64,000 nt of DNA from Pomphorhynchus laevis (GCA_012934845.2 WNNJ02003720.1:217290-281289), one strand, 5' to 3'; counted from the stretch's first letter, positions 47,901 through 58,683 are shown. Notes: a model not told the origin generated them from the sequence alone. A program made the numbers and translations.

Positions 47901-50900
47901 AGTTTCATTATGATTCTATCTTCTTCACTTAACATATTTATTATAAAAATGTATTACATTTACAAAAATATATTAAAAATTATGATTTTAAAATCTCACT
48001 TAACTATTTTTCAAAAATGCATATAATATTATATTCTAAAAATACATAATAATTTAAGATAATTATAAGTATTAAAATATGGTATATTATCTATTAATCA
48101 ATTCCTAAAATTACTCGGTTATATTATTTTTTTAGATAAGGATATTAATATTTTTAAATTTATTTATAATATAAAATATGTAGTATCAATTAAGTAATCT
48201 AACTAATTAATGTTAAATATTTGACATATATGCATTGAACTGTTTTAATTTTAGTTCATATTACGGATTGGAACGTTATTACTAAACTCGCCATTACACT
48301 TACCTTTAGCCGTACCAACAAAAATGACTAGAAAGAATCCGTTTGGAAATGTATGCATGGCATGAATAATACCGTCATTAATCTTTCTTACTCTTTGAAT
48401 CTCTTTCAGAATTGATAAAATCAACTTGACAACTTTAATTTGACAAAATTTATGAAACAAATCGAATGGAAAGTAGAAAATCAAATACCTGAATATAAAA
48501 TTTCATTATTTATATTATAATTTATGAAATTAAACGATTTATAAATAAACATGTTATAATTCATTATTCTTCAATACAATTTTAATTTTAAATACTTGAT
48601 AATGATCCATTATTGATAAATAATTATTAGAGCTGGATTAAAATAAGGAGAGTCAAAATAAAAGAGCTTGATTAAAATAAAGGATGAAAATTTTATTTGA
48701 TATTTCGCCAACCTATGTTAACATCTTCAGAAAATTACTGAAATTAAGGAAATTTTCTGAAGATGCTAACAGAGATTAGCGAAATATCAAATAAAATTTT
48801 CATCCTTTATTTTAATCAAGCTCCAATAATTCGTTAACATTTTAATTTGCAAGATAGGAATTAAAAATATTGTCAGATTTACATATTTATCTTGTATTTT
48901 ATGATTTAAACGATTATCGTCATTAAACCAAAAGTACTAACTAGCGCTAATGAAACGCTGAGCATACTCTGGCTGTTTACTTTGATATTTTATATAAAAG
49001 TGAAATATCGAAGATTTTTCCAGTAGCATTGATAGTTCATTGCGAACATAGAAAACCACTATCTAGTTCAGATTGCATATCGTATATATAATCACAGCCG
49101 AAATTAACATTGAATATTATGCTTGTCTGTGTGTGGTGTAGATATTTTAAATTCACAAGTCAGATGTACTGTAAAACTACCAGATAAGAAACGTTTTAAA
49201 TCATATGCTATGTTATAGCTAATAATTAGAAATAATTATATCGGTAGGAAATCCGAGAGAATGACTTTTACTGTGTTTGCATAATATTTGCAGTGATGAA
49301 TTGATAAAATAATAGATTGCAAATTATAGCCCGAATATCATATATCTAATAGATACACGTATACCAAACCTTTATAAAAACCTATTTATTTTATACAATA
49401 ACTAACTTGTATGAAATATATGGCATTTTTAAATTAACAAGAAACTTTTAAAACGTACCTGTTTGGCATGTAAAACAACATGGTATTAAATTTAAGGATA
49501 GTTCAAGTAAGTATTATACATTGTTTAAAGAATTAGCGAAACTCTTATAGAAATAAAACGTTAAACAAAAACTGATATGATATTTTTAAATTGAAATCAG
49601 CTATATTATTGAGCATAATATTATCCTTTTTAATCAAATAGGCTTCATGTATAACACACGACAGGTAATTACTTTCATATAATATAATGGAATGATCTAA
49701 ATTAAGTTTTTGGTGTGAACTATAGCTCACAACCTCGTTTTATGTTACATTAATGTTGTGCGATACGTTTTTCCAATCCTTGTCCAGTCTGGCAAAAATA
49801 TATATAGCCAATTACAACTATCAAAAGGAATTTAATATACTTCAGAACATTTATTAAATTTAGGTTTCAGCTTAAAAATATTATGTAATTTGAGCAACGT
49901 GTTATTATAAATTAAAACATCAATAGTATGTTCAATTTTTCATTTATATAATTCCTAAATATTTTTTCTGTTTAGGGGGTCCAATAATTTTTCTTTTAAC
50001 ATTATTACTTTTGTCGTAAGATTTATTTATAGCCATTCAAGAAACCACATCTCATTAAACTAATTTTGATGATATAATTCACATTTCTCAAAACTAAGTT
50101 ATTAAAGCAAATACTTTAACTCTATAAAATAGGACCATTACCGATGCAATTAACCATTTTTAAGCATATAAGAATTCGAATAGATAACATCAAGTAATGT
50201 CTTCTTTTGAAAAAATACCTTAGTTTGATAAATTTCATCAAACTCTTTAAAAAACTAAAACATCAAAGTAAAGTAACCAATAGTTGTTTCTAAACCAATG
50301 CTCAAATGTATAGAAGGATCTTGAGAATTTTATTCACTTTAAACATATTAATCATTAAAGATAAAAACATCATATACATAACGGAACTAATCAATTACAA
50401 AGCAAACATATTTCACAAAGTTATTTTCTCAATACCTCATATATTTCTCTGCTAGTATTGATGCAAGTGAATTACTTATGGCTAGTCCATAATTCTAATC
50501 CCACATATCATATTCAATTAAAAAGTTTCATCTTTGTGTACATAATATATTAACAAATTTGCCTAATCTTCTTTATCAAGAGTCCAATCTACATGACTGA
50601 TAGTTACGAAAATATTACTGGTGATATCAATAGTAGCTAACAATAGAATATCTGTAAATAAAGAGTTAATATCTACAGTAAAAATTTTAATGTCTTTAAA
50701 ATGTCTATTTCTAATTAAGTTAGAGAAGTGAGGTCCATCTTTAATAAAAGAAAAATGATTATTAGAAACATTTTTTTTCAATACATTTTAATATATATTT
50801 AAAAATCTTATAGTAAAAAGTCGAGTACGATGCAACAATAGAACGTACATAATGAGTATCTTTATAAATTTTAGATAATAAATATAGAAAACTGGGCTTA

Positions 50901-53900
50901 TTATTCTTAGCAATGTATGTCATTTTATAATTATCGTTCATTTTATTGTCGGAACATAATGTATTGAGAAATTTATTGACCTAATTTTGATGCTTAATAG
51001 TAGGATCCTTAATCAGTTTTACAAATTTTCTACTATTTAATATATTGTTACTTAATGATAAATACTCATTTTTATCCATTACAATTTAATTTACTACCTT
51101 TATCTAATTTAGCAACAACTGAGTCATTAAATTAATTCTTTGATATCAAAATAACTCTGCTTAAATTACCATTATTACAGTTTCTATCTTCTTTAATTGC
51201 TCTATAATTAGAGCTAATTAAATTATCAAAGTTATGAATCGCATTATTAGAACTAATTAATGTCATTTATAATGAAAATGCAAGCTTGTGTGCTTTAATT
51301 TAGGACTTAAATTTAACATAGAAATTTGCTCTCTAGATAATGTTTCACTTAACTAATTTATAAATTCATTTGGGCTATTCAATTCAGGTCTAAGATGAGT
51401 TTTTTAAATTTTAAACAAAATTTCAAATGTTTACACATTTACAGTTTACAAACTTAAAGCAAATGTTTAATCCTTATGTTATACCCAATATAATTACATT
51501 TACTTAAATAATAGTTATTTAATTGAACAATAAAATTAATAGACCTAAAGGAACCGAGGATATGAAACAAAAAAAACAAGAACGAAAACGTAGTTGAGAA
51601 ATTGATTTGAATTTATTTGAAATGCAAAAGTTTACAGTTAACTTATTAACTTTGGCATTACAACTGGATGAGTTAACATTCTTTATACATGTGTTAATCT
51701 GAGCGCAGGTGGAAATACAATCTTCGTTTAGACAAACTTTCAAAAAGTGTAAAGAAAATTCAACCTTCACAATTTTGAGTTCCATTTGTTCAATTCCCTT
51801 GCATAAGAATGAGCAGAAATTCCATAATTCCGTCGAATCGTATTGAAAATATTCATTTATTTCTTATTATATTTTTACAAAATTTACAGAAACGAATAAA
51901 TTAGTTTTATTCCAAAAATTACAATATTTGGATAGCTCCTGCTATCATCTTCAGAAATATTACAAACAGTTTTTATTCTGTTTAAACTGTTAAAATTTCT
52001 GTTATATTATTGTTACAAATTTTGAGAATTTTGTATAAATGGTAATTTTGATGATTTTGTGTTTGAATAAACTGTTTGTGATTTCCTGATGATAATAGCA
52101 GAGCTATAGAAATATTGTAATTTTTGAAATAAAATTTATTTCTTCGTTTCTGTAAATTTATAAAACTATAATAAGAAAAAAATGGATAAATCTTCAATTT
52201 TCAAATATGAAATATAAATACTTAACTACTCTAAGCTCTGCTAAGCAAGTTTTAAAATAGGATAAATGGAAGAAACAGCTAAAGTGAAGTCAATTGAGGA
52301 TGGCCCTTTATTTATTGCACTCACAATGGGTGTGCGCTATTCTGCAATAGTTTGCGATAAAACAGAAATGACTAATATGGTGGATTAGTATTGAAGATTT
52401 GCATAACATAATATCAAGCAGAGATGGTATTAATTTATGTTTGAGATGCGTTGATTATTTTTGTTGTGATGAAAAACACTATAAATTACGATTCATTATA
52501 ATCAAAGCAAATTAGCTTCGATTCATCAATATAATAATATTTTAAACAAAAATTAATTATTTTTTAGCAAATAAAAGCACCTTTAAAAATATATAGGAGC
52601 ATTATAATGCTAAATAACAAACCAGATATCGACTTAAAAATTAATATTATCTTAATGTGCACATTGTATTTAATTCAAAAACGATTTCTAATTAAGTTGT
52701 AACTTAATTAGAAAAATTAATCGTCATGCGTGCGCTTAGTGAATTCCTTTCAGAGGTCTACTAAGGATCCAGTACCGTCGAAGTTGTGTAGCTACAGGCC
52801 ACACTAAGGAGATCACCCTGTAGTGATGAGTAGGCGAATGCCAAAACGCCTCATTTGGGGGGGGGTTAGGCGTCTGTGGTAGGCGCATTCCGGGTTAAGC
52901 TCTTCGACAAAGGTTGTAAAAAAGCAGGCACATTTAAACTTGCTTGTTCAGATCTAATACTAAAACATTATTATTATTAATTTTTATTTTTGTATTCATT
53001 CTTGATATTAAGAATCACAAATTCTTTCTTTGCTTTTGAATTTGCTTCCATTGTATTCGATTTGTTTGAATTTTCCATTATATAATGTTTAATTTTATTT
53101 TCCCTCATTTTACGTGATGTTTAAAATAATGTAGCAATATTTTATATTTCAATTTATTCAATTTGTTTAATTTTAAATTTTATACATTTTCTCATCATTT
53201 CATTTGATGTTTTAGAATATTTTACATCCAAAAATGATAATATTACATCCAAGAATCGAACTATTAATTCTAAAAAGCTGCTTGCTTAATATTTTAGAAT
53301 AAAATTATAGTTATAAATACAAGATATATTAACTTAATTATCTAATTATATTAAAATACAATTATATTATAATATTATAATAATATTATTTTATAATAAT
53401 TAAAATAATTAATATATTATAATTATTTTTAAATTATATTATAATAATTTAATATAAATTTACTGATAATAAATATCTGAAGCAATTCTTTGTATCAATC
53501 AAAGCATTTTTATTAAAGATGCCAACAGTTAATAACAAAATACATTTAATTTGAAGTTTTAATATATAAAACTAGTCAACACAGATATTTATTAAATTCA
53601 GAAGCGTAAGAAAATTAAATAAATTGTTTTTGTCTTTATAGAGTTTCTATTTAATTTAATAAATGAAATTTTTAAATAAACAAAATTGGATCAGTAAAAT
53701 AACTTTCAAAAACAACTTTTATTCAATAGTTAATAAACACCACTAAATCATAATATATTAGATTGTTAATACAAGCATATTTGAGAAGATTAATAATCAA
53801 AAAATAACATGAAAATTATTTAAATAGATAAATACAAATTTATAAAAATACCCACCAAATTACACAAATAATAATCACAGAAGTATTGTTTTTTAGATCA

Positions 53901-54417
53901 TTTAAGATGCCTTCTCCCAAAAGTGCATTTGCTATCATTGATCCAGCAAAACAAGATAATATTGATGAAAACCAACAAGATAGAGGATGCTGGCGATAAA
54001 AGCATTCTTTACCTGAAATAAAATATCGATTTGTTTTTTGAATAACCATGTTTTAAATATGAACAGAATATGAGCTCAAATATCAAAGGAAATTATATCA
54101 AGCAATTATAAAATACAAAAGAGAAATATTAAAAGGTAAACCAAATTAATGTGTTGCATTAATTACAAATTTAATTACATAATTTCAATGACTAGCCTTT
54201 AGTTAGATATTAATTTAAATCTATTGTAATTTCAAACAGGTAAAATATTATCTACAACGTGAAATGAAGTAGTGCAATGAAAATATACGATCAAGCGAAG
54301 TCAATGTTTCCAAAACACATCTTTTCAATTTGAGGTAGTAAAACATACCTGATAGGCATACATAATAAACCACACATGTACAAGGATCAATACCTTGGTA
54401 TTTCTCAGAGCGCTCAG
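38694..54417 (-). CDS. TRIC cation channel (TMEM38 family), four exons located
   Basis: Exons in transcript order: 54417-54349, 54012-53856, 48488-48304, then an exon not found, then 38981-38694 with stop. Junctions 1-2 and 2-3 are GT/AG and phase-compatible. The joined product reads FYRQHPLSCW, ILSCFAGSMIANALLGEG, VIWYLIFYFPFDLF, then KEIQRVRKINDGIIHAMH and VGTAKG. These are hallmark blocks of trimeric intracellular cation channels, which carry counter-ion K+ flux in ER/SR membranes during calcium release. The C-terminal exon has the last hydrophobic helix and a charged tail ending KSKKRD. The start codon and the exon with the FERL..G.W.P...E block are missing. The large introns house the Gypsy, PLE and fold-back elements. 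Confidence 0.85.
39090..39450. repeat. ATATAATGTAC-type low-complexity satellite
   Basis: Irregular tandem repeats of 10-20 bp around ATATAATGTAC and ATGATGTACATTATA. The - strand frame with repeated Y-I-I-Y-V is a by-product. Confidence 0.8.
39460..40250. other. TRIC intron, no feature recognised
   Basis: AT-rich DNA. I searched here for the missing TRIC exon and found no convincing candidate. Confidence 0.35.
40260..42660 (+). mobile_element. Ty3/Gypsy LTR retrotransposon pol remnant
   Basis: Order: protease-RT linker (PLFGIPWILDMNFNIPSG), RT N-terminal part (VLGKYGDLFSDGIG, 40,501-40,692, ending at TAG), VAAYLDDILITRRDEQEHL at about 41,045-41,100 with the catalytic YLDD, and NSLGYILCKGEIQPYTKRL. 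RNase H follows (MADASEYGLGALLSHK, QNYATIDRDALAVVY), then integrase to about 42,650. This is the Gypsy order. Many stops (TAG 40,690; TGA 41,400; TGA 41,550) and shifts show it is dead. LTRs and gag could not be recognised, and no env-like frame follows. It lies antisense in a TRIC intron. Confidence 0.85.
41708..42602 (+). pseudogene. Gypsy RNase H end and integrase (inactive)
   Basis: Two frames: the connection domain (TNGQLVRWTVLLSQYNYKIK, YADILSRFPV) and an integrase of 209 codons. The zinc finger shows HSNHAG and later CNEFQ, where the second Cys of CxxC is Phe. The first catalytic Asp is replaced (LHINIAG for an H-I-D-x-A-G block), the second is present (IVSDNAPQF), and the Glu follows a stop in GLAERFIRTL. 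Loss of zinc ligand and Asp both predict no activity. Confidence 0.85.
42661..43075. other. No gene recognised
   Basis: Sequence between the Gypsy remnant and the next PLE. Some frames such as EFDTHTSIETCEIV look protein-like but match nothing I know. Confidence 0.3.
43080..44235 (+). pseudogene. Second-lineage Penelope-like element, RT and 3' end
   Basis: Blocks IQIIDGLSEASDYLSCKYDE, YKQIIVCVMGTSVAQVFAIL (the MGTSVAP.FA palm block), VHYIDDIFLLLDNSN (YIDD at about 43,364-43,385), QTRQYRKPTWKP (TYRKPT block of PLEs) and RNIIYNKVLRAKRF. The motif set differs from copies A-C (MGTSVA instead of MGGNSSPI), so this is another lineage. It ends in a hammerhead-like tail at 44,208. Frameshifts and stops throughout. 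Confidence 0.75.
44208..44235 (+). ncRNA. Hammerhead-like PLE tail
   Basis: CTGACGA, A, GACA-GTT-TGTC hairpin, GAAAAGTTG. The core is complete with one extra nucleotide before stem II. Stem III AAGT is only partly self-complementary. Confidence 0.45.
44310..45100 (+). pseudogene. Penelope-like element copy C, reverse transcriptase fragment
   Basis: Nearly identical in protein to copies A and B: STLYTNLDLADIK at 44,310, RGNRSPIIADLFLRFIEYEF, then by frameshift MFRYIDDICVFNSNNLY, IYPGSLILNKTNINDKEG, LYRKDDIFKFTRNIFLHEHS. It starts inside the RT, so it is 5'-truncated. It ends with the same TTTTTATGGAT tail as copy A. Confidence 0.8.
45115..45145 (+). ncRNA. Hammerhead-like PLE tail
   Basis: CTGAAGA, A, GGCTAACTAAAAAGTC, GAAACGTATTC. 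Core and a loopless ACGU stem III are visible. Stem II is partly mismatched and stem I does not pair. Confidence 0.4.
45241..45270 (+). ncRNA. Hammerhead-like tail, degenerate
   Basis: CTGAGGAAGACCACTAGTTG then GTGAAAAGCTTG. Stem II ACCA-CTAGT-TGGT and the core are visible, but G sits at the cleavage position, which would block cutting. Confidence 0.35.
45571..45600 (+). ncRNA. Hammerhead-like tail, degenerate
   Basis: CTGAGGAAGACCCTCTAGAG then GGTTGAACATTG. Stem II ACCCTC-TA-GAGGGT is perfect, but GAAA is mutated to GAAC, so it is probably dead. Confidence 0.4.
45845..45960. repeat. Second copy of the GGATCACGCTATGACC element
   Basis: TTAGGATCACGCTATGACC with a following hairpin around AGAGACCAATATTTTG. 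Same as 25,745, more diverged. Confidence 0.5.
46080..48230. other. TRIC intron, unassigned and less AT-rich
   Basis: About 2 kb with richer base composition than neighbouring introns (for example 46,260-47,860) but no long frame. It could be an old degraded retroelement. No exon for the missing TRIC segment was found. Confidence 0.3.
48304..48488 (-). CDS. TRIC exon, central transmembrane region
   Basis: Acceptor ATATTCAG, donor AAAG|GTAAGT. YLIFYFPFDLFHKF, then KLILSILKEIQRVRKIND, IIHAMHTFPNGFFLVIF and VGTAKG follow TRIC closely, including the K-E-x-x-R-x-x-K-I and G-x-x-H-A blocks linked to lipid and ion binding. The W of V-I-W-Y is split across the junction with the previous exon. Confidence 0.92.
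48595..48835. repeat. Fold-back element of the satellite family
   Basis: Left arm GATAATGATCCATTATTGAT, GATATTTCGCCAACC, CATCTTCAG; right arm from 48,751 with CTGAAGATGCTAAC, GATTAGCGAAATATC and GAAAATT-type sequence complementary to the left. It matches the element at 20,258 and carries hammerhead-like cores on both strands. Confidence 0.75.
48840..49540. other. TRIC intron, no feature recognised
   Basis: AT-rich, nothing supported. Confidence 0.4.
49545..51480 (-). pseudogene. EN-plus Penelope-like element, RT and GIY-YIG remnants
   Basis: From high to low coordinates: VVAKLDKGSK near 51,100, FSFIKDGPHFSNLIR and FKDIKIFTVDINSLFTDI at 50,563-50,781 (the D-I-K-S-L-F-T-N-I-P block of PLE RTs), then near 49,790 a YIYFCQTGQGLEKRIAQH stretch (GIY-YIG), then KLNLDHSIILYESNYLSCVI at 49,600-49,700. 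Domain order RT then endonuclease is canonical for EN-plus PLEs. It is heavily broken, and the palm YxDD was not found. Together with 4,770 this shows a third PLE lineage. Confidence 0.7.
51858..52180. repeat. Fold-back element with hammerhead-like motifs in both arms
   Basis: Arms at 51,858-51,973 and 52,070-52,180 are complementary over about 110 bp (TTACAGAAACGAATAAATT against its complement, CCAAAAATTACAATATTTGG against CTATAGAAATATTG). The + motif at 52,085 reads CTGATGA, T, AATAGC-AGA-GCTATA, GAAATATT. The - motif has CAAA in place of GAAA. Confidence 0.75.
52725..52935. mobile_element. GC-rich insertion of unknown type
   Basis: A sharp-edged block of about 210 bp with GGATCCAGTACCGTCG, CAGGCCACACTAAGGAGAT, CTGTAGTGATGAGTAGGCG, a run of nine G and AGGCGCATTCCGGGTTAAGC. 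The base composition differs strongly from both flanks. It probably belongs to a transposable-element family that I cannot name. Confidence 0.45.
52940..53850. other. TRIC intron, AT-rich, no feature
   Basis: Very AT-rich (53,330-53,460 nearly pure A/T). Nothing supported. Confidence 0.4.
53856..54012 (-). CDS. TRIC exon, N-terminal transmembrane region
   Basis: Acceptor TATTTCAG, donor ATTTG|GTGGGT. KECFYRQHPLSCWFSSIL, CFAGSMIANALLGEGI and NNTSVIIICVI match the R-K-H-P-L-S-C-W, L-L-G-E-P and N-N-T/S-S blocks of TRIC. Of two possible donors, this one restores VIWYLIFY in the joined product. Confidence 0.9.
54349..54417 (-). CDS. Probable upstream TRIC exon
   Basis: 69 nt between ATGTTTCAG and TATCAG|GTATGT. 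In the phase required by the next exon it reads ERSEKYQGIDPCTCVVYYV and CLS, resembling the F-D-x-x-H-Y-x-L-x-C-L-S helix of TRIC N-termini. No in-frame ATG precedes it, so a further 5' exon is expected. Confidence 0.5.
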
Positions 54418-54429
54418 CTGAAACATCTT

Positions 54430-56815
54430 ATAACGTATCCTAGACCCCTCAATTGACTAACTTCACTTTTTTAAAAAGCAGCTACTTTACTCTGAGATTT
54501 TCCTGGATGGTTGAGATCCTCTTAATTTTATATCTAAGGTATAGGTCAACCAGACTACGAAAAAATTTCATTTCAGTTGCTTGAATGGGATATTGCTCTT
54601 TCGGTTATTATCTAGAGCTAGCGATGAATGTTTAATGATAAATAGAAAGCTTTTCTTTAAGGCTAAGCTCGATCTTGACCACGCAAAATCTGGGCAAACA
54701 GTGCATTACAGCGTTAACTGAACATATCCTTCTTCAATCTCTTTTGAGTTAATATAGTAAACTAGTCAAATCCCAAATTTGGGCATTGAAGAAGCCCAAA
54801 GTTGTTAATAGTAATGTAACTATATTAAAGAACATATTTACATGATATCATAAAATATTCATTTATTTATTGCTACTGTTTTAATAAATTAAAACCACGA
54901 CCTTTTAAGCGTCAATTTTCCTTTTAATACATTACAAATTCATACATTTTTAGTCTATAATATTTACCAGAAAATGTCAAATGCTTATAGGAATAATTTA
55001 ATAAATGCCTCGCAATATTCTATGATTCTACATGTGTAGGTTTCTGTATGCACGGAATACAGATGGTTATAATTGCGGAGAGGTTATAGATTGTACAAGC
55101 TGATTACTTGGGTCATCGTCATAATTTATATAGTCACGGTACCTCGTTTTAATACACATCGTTGCAATTTAAGTTTTCTAATTGAATTCTAGTAGTTCCA
55201 TAAGTGTTTAAATTATTAGAACATCAATACTTATCTTCTGAAAAAGGAATAATTTAAAAAATATTAATAATATTAATATTTATTAATAATTTATTAATAA
55301 TTTATTTAAATAATTTTTTAATATAATAAAAAATATTAATATCTTGATTATATTTTTAATAATCAAGATAGGGTAGCTAGTATAAGCGTGACAACGAGAA
55401 AGTTTAGATTTGTGTATGTATATTTATCCTAAATATTAAGGCTTGTTGCAGTTCCGGTATTTCGCTCACTAAAAGTTAGATTTCTGTTGCATCGTAATCT
55501 GCTTCATTGTTGGTGTGGGGGACGGGATGAATCATTTTTAATTCGACTTTCCATCTATTAACGATTTCGCATATTAATTCTACGATGTTTCTTTCAATGA
55601 AAAGGTAAAATATATTTTTAAAATCATTTTATAATTTTATTTTACTAATTATACGCATGTTTAAAATCTCTCATTAAATTTCTAAACATTTTAAGTTTAT
55701 GAAATAAACTTAAAATAAGTGGACTTTTTATCTCATGGTGTTTGAAAATAAATTAGATCCTAACAACTATAATTCGTAGACCATGTGAGACAAATTTTGT
55801 CTTCAATTTCAGTAAAGTGTATTAAGAAATAGGAAATTTTTCCAGCTTATTTTTATCGATTCATTGGTACGATAATTTTATTGATAATCTGCGGTACGAA
55901 TTTCAACGTATTATAAAATAGATGATATCCATGGTAAAAATCTGATGAAAAAAAATCAAATGTTTTAACAAACGATAAAGCGTTAGCGAAAATGCGGGTC
56001 GTACAAACTTTACTTGGTTAACCTGTTGTAGTCGGTAAAAAACGTGGATTACAATTTAATAGAGCAAGAAAAAAGTTGGGTAGCTTAAATATCTATATTC
56101 AAACCATAGTGCCCCATTTATATAATTTTAATGCAAACATCAATAGCTTATTAGTATGTTAGGTCTTGAAATATATACAACAATTTATTATGCGATAGTA
56201 TCGAATGGCAAAGCTGAATGCTATCCAAGAATAGTAGAATAGAAACAAATGATAAAATAAATATTTTTAAAAGTCTCAAATTTTATGATTATACATTTTA
56301 CACAATTGAGCAAATTCATTACAAGGTGAATCACATGACTACAACGAAAGTAAGTATTAATAAAATACTCGTGGCCATAACGATATCCATTTTCGCTAAT
56401 TGTGGATTTCGTGAATTTCAGATACAATTTGTTCTCATATGAAATTTTAATCGGGAATATCCTGTTTTAGTCAGACTTAAAAATAAGCCTCACTTTTAGT
56501 ATAGAACAGCATATTTATGAACCATCTTAGCTGGGCAAAGAAACTTGATGAATTATTCATGTATTTTAATAAGGCAAAGGCATGCGTCTATTCTTGTCAT
56601 GTGTTATGACAAGAATAGCTGAATGCTATTCTTGTCAGGTTAAGAATAAATAAAGAGTTCGCTTTTGGTAAGTTATCTGCGAAAAATCGTAATTTCATTG
56701 AATAAGCAATCATGGACAACTACAGCGGAAGTATTAGCAACGAATTACTGAAACACAATGATAATGAGATTATATAATGATCATTGTAACATCAATGCAG
56801 TTGTCAAATTCGTGT
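54430..56815. other. No gene recognised
   Basis: AT-rich DNA. A small palindrome, CTATTCTTGTCA with its complement, occurs at about 56,590-56,640. I found no TRIC first exon that I could support. Confidence 0.35.
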
Positions 56816-56822
56816 CACCGTT

Positions 56823-57155
56823 ACGGTAAAACTGGTTGGCGAAAGCGGACCTGGATAGACTCAAACGTATCCTGAAGAAAGCTAGGTGGGCTCTAAAACG
56901 GGCCCAGCATATGTCATTGAAAGGGAAAACCCAGGTGCGCCTTTGGGGTACCTGGGCTATCTCGGGATTAGTCTTCTTTTCGAGAGGACATCACCCTGAG
57001 CAAAGGCTAAGGTTTCTTAAGCTCCTCGTCTCTCATTTACACAGCATAGTCCGCGCTGATTGGATTCTTCGGGTGGTGAAAGACCCCGGGTGGTTCAGTC
57101 GGAAGGCGGCGTGTGGGATCGGTTGGAGGGGGCTCAGATCTCCCTGGATTTGAGG
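56823..57155 (+). pseudogene. LINE C-terminal coding fragment
   Basis: Frame: ADLDRLKRILKKARWALKR, then VRLWGTWAISGLVFFSRG, EQRLRFLKLLVS, VKDPGWFSRKAACGIGW, to a stop at 57,153. The best preserved copy of the segment also at 5,455, 6,735 and 28,895. It is bounded on both sides by AT-rich DNA. Confidence 0.65.
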
Positions 57156-57399
57156 CCATGAAGTTGTTGAATTCTTTTGATTTTCTTGTAACTGACCTGA
57201 CATTTATTTATTTATTTTTACCATGTATTATTTTTTATTAAGAAAATCTTTATTTATTTATAAATTCGCTCGAATGCATGCTGCAGCACAACGTTCAAAC
57301 GATTATGTACTGGTGAGAAAGCTAAACACTTAAAAATTTGAATATGGAAGGCAATGATAAAACTCAGCTCGTATTTTGATTACGGAACCAAACTGAACT

Positions 57400-57690
57400 A
57401 ATCAGATCAGATAACTGAGTCTACGTATTTTATACGATATATAAATAAAGATTTATAATAAATAATTATATAAGATTTTACACAATTTATTATTATATCA
57501 AGTTTAAATTGAGTCAATTTTAAAAAAAGTCAATTTTTATGAATTGACTATAAATAACAGACGATGCATAAGAATAAGGAATAGAGGTCACTTGGAGAAA
57601 CTGTTACGTTATCAGGTTTCAACTTCATATTCATCGACCTAACAAAGCAGCGGGGTCAAATACGCGCTAATGACGTATTTCCTCTGATGA
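57400..57690 (-). repeat. PLE terminal repeat, inverted
   Basis: ATCAGATAACTGAGTCTACG at about 57,404-57,423, GGTCACTTGGAGAAACTG, CAGGTTTCAACTTC and CAGCGGGGTC in reverse orientation. It ends with CCTCTGATGAAATTTGATT as in the copies at 8,205 and 10,640. Confidence 0.7.
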
Positions 57691-57954
57691 AATTTGATTA
57701 TTTAATGTACCTTATTTTAATAAAAAGCTTATTGTTTATTATCCACAAAATATTTTCGATTCATTGTTTAAATAAATTTTTAATAATATTTTGTTTTCTT
57801 TTATTTTGTAAATTTATAAGAAAAAGAATAAATCCATTAAACTTACTTGAGTATTATCAGAAAAATAGTCGTATCAATAATACATAGTTTCAGTATTTCT
57901 GACAGAAGTTATATTACCGGGAAAACAAAGTCCACAGATTATTAATAACTTATC

Positions 57955-58090
57955 ATCAGAACAAATCAGTTCAGATAACTGAGTCTACGTATTTTATACG
58001 ATATATAAATAAAAATATAGATAAATAATAAATAATTACATAAGATATTATACAATTTATATTTATATCAAGTTGAAATTTAAAATAAAA
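57955..58090 (-). repeat. PLE terminal-repeat tail, inverted, truncated
   Basis: TCAGATAACTGAGTCTACG near 57,970 followed by the AT-rich tail; the core is missing. A second inverted end about 550 bp after the first. Confidence 0.6.
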
Positions 58091-58269
58091 GTCAATTTTT
58101 ACGAATTAAAAGGTGGAAATGCATCATCATATCACAAGTTAACTTGCTTTACACATACTGATATAGTAAACTACAGGCTGTTTTCCAGGTTGTTTCTACT
58201 TTATCGAAAAACAGTTTGTTGTGTTGCTTACGGGTATTTGAGATCTACCCACTTAATGCGATTTTTTTA

Positions 58270-58425
58270 TAATGTTAATGTAATAACTATATCTTATATC
58301 CTATATCCTATATCTTATAGTTATATAGGATATAACTTATATCTTATAGTTATATAACTATATATAAGATATATAACTATATCTTATAGTTATATAGGAT
58401 ATAACTATATCCTATATCTTATATC
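58270..58425. repeat. ATATCTTATAGTTATA-type microsatellite
   Basis: Irregular repeats of TATCTTATAGTTATATA and ATCCTATATC, able to form nested hairpins. Confidence 0.8.
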
Positions 58426-58683
58426 TGCGAGAAGATGACCTGTCTTGAAATACATATTATGAAAATTTCAGCACTCATTTAAAGAAGTAAGAAGTAAATA
58501 TTAATATTAATATTGAATATTAATATTAAATAGATAAATCTTTTATTATGAGAAGCCTATTGATGTATAACTAAATGATTGTAAATGTTGGGTAGAAATA
58601 AAATCAACTGGAATCATTGAAATTTTTTCAAAGGTATAATTTCTCCAAATTGAAACGGTAAAATACGTTTTATATTATAATAC

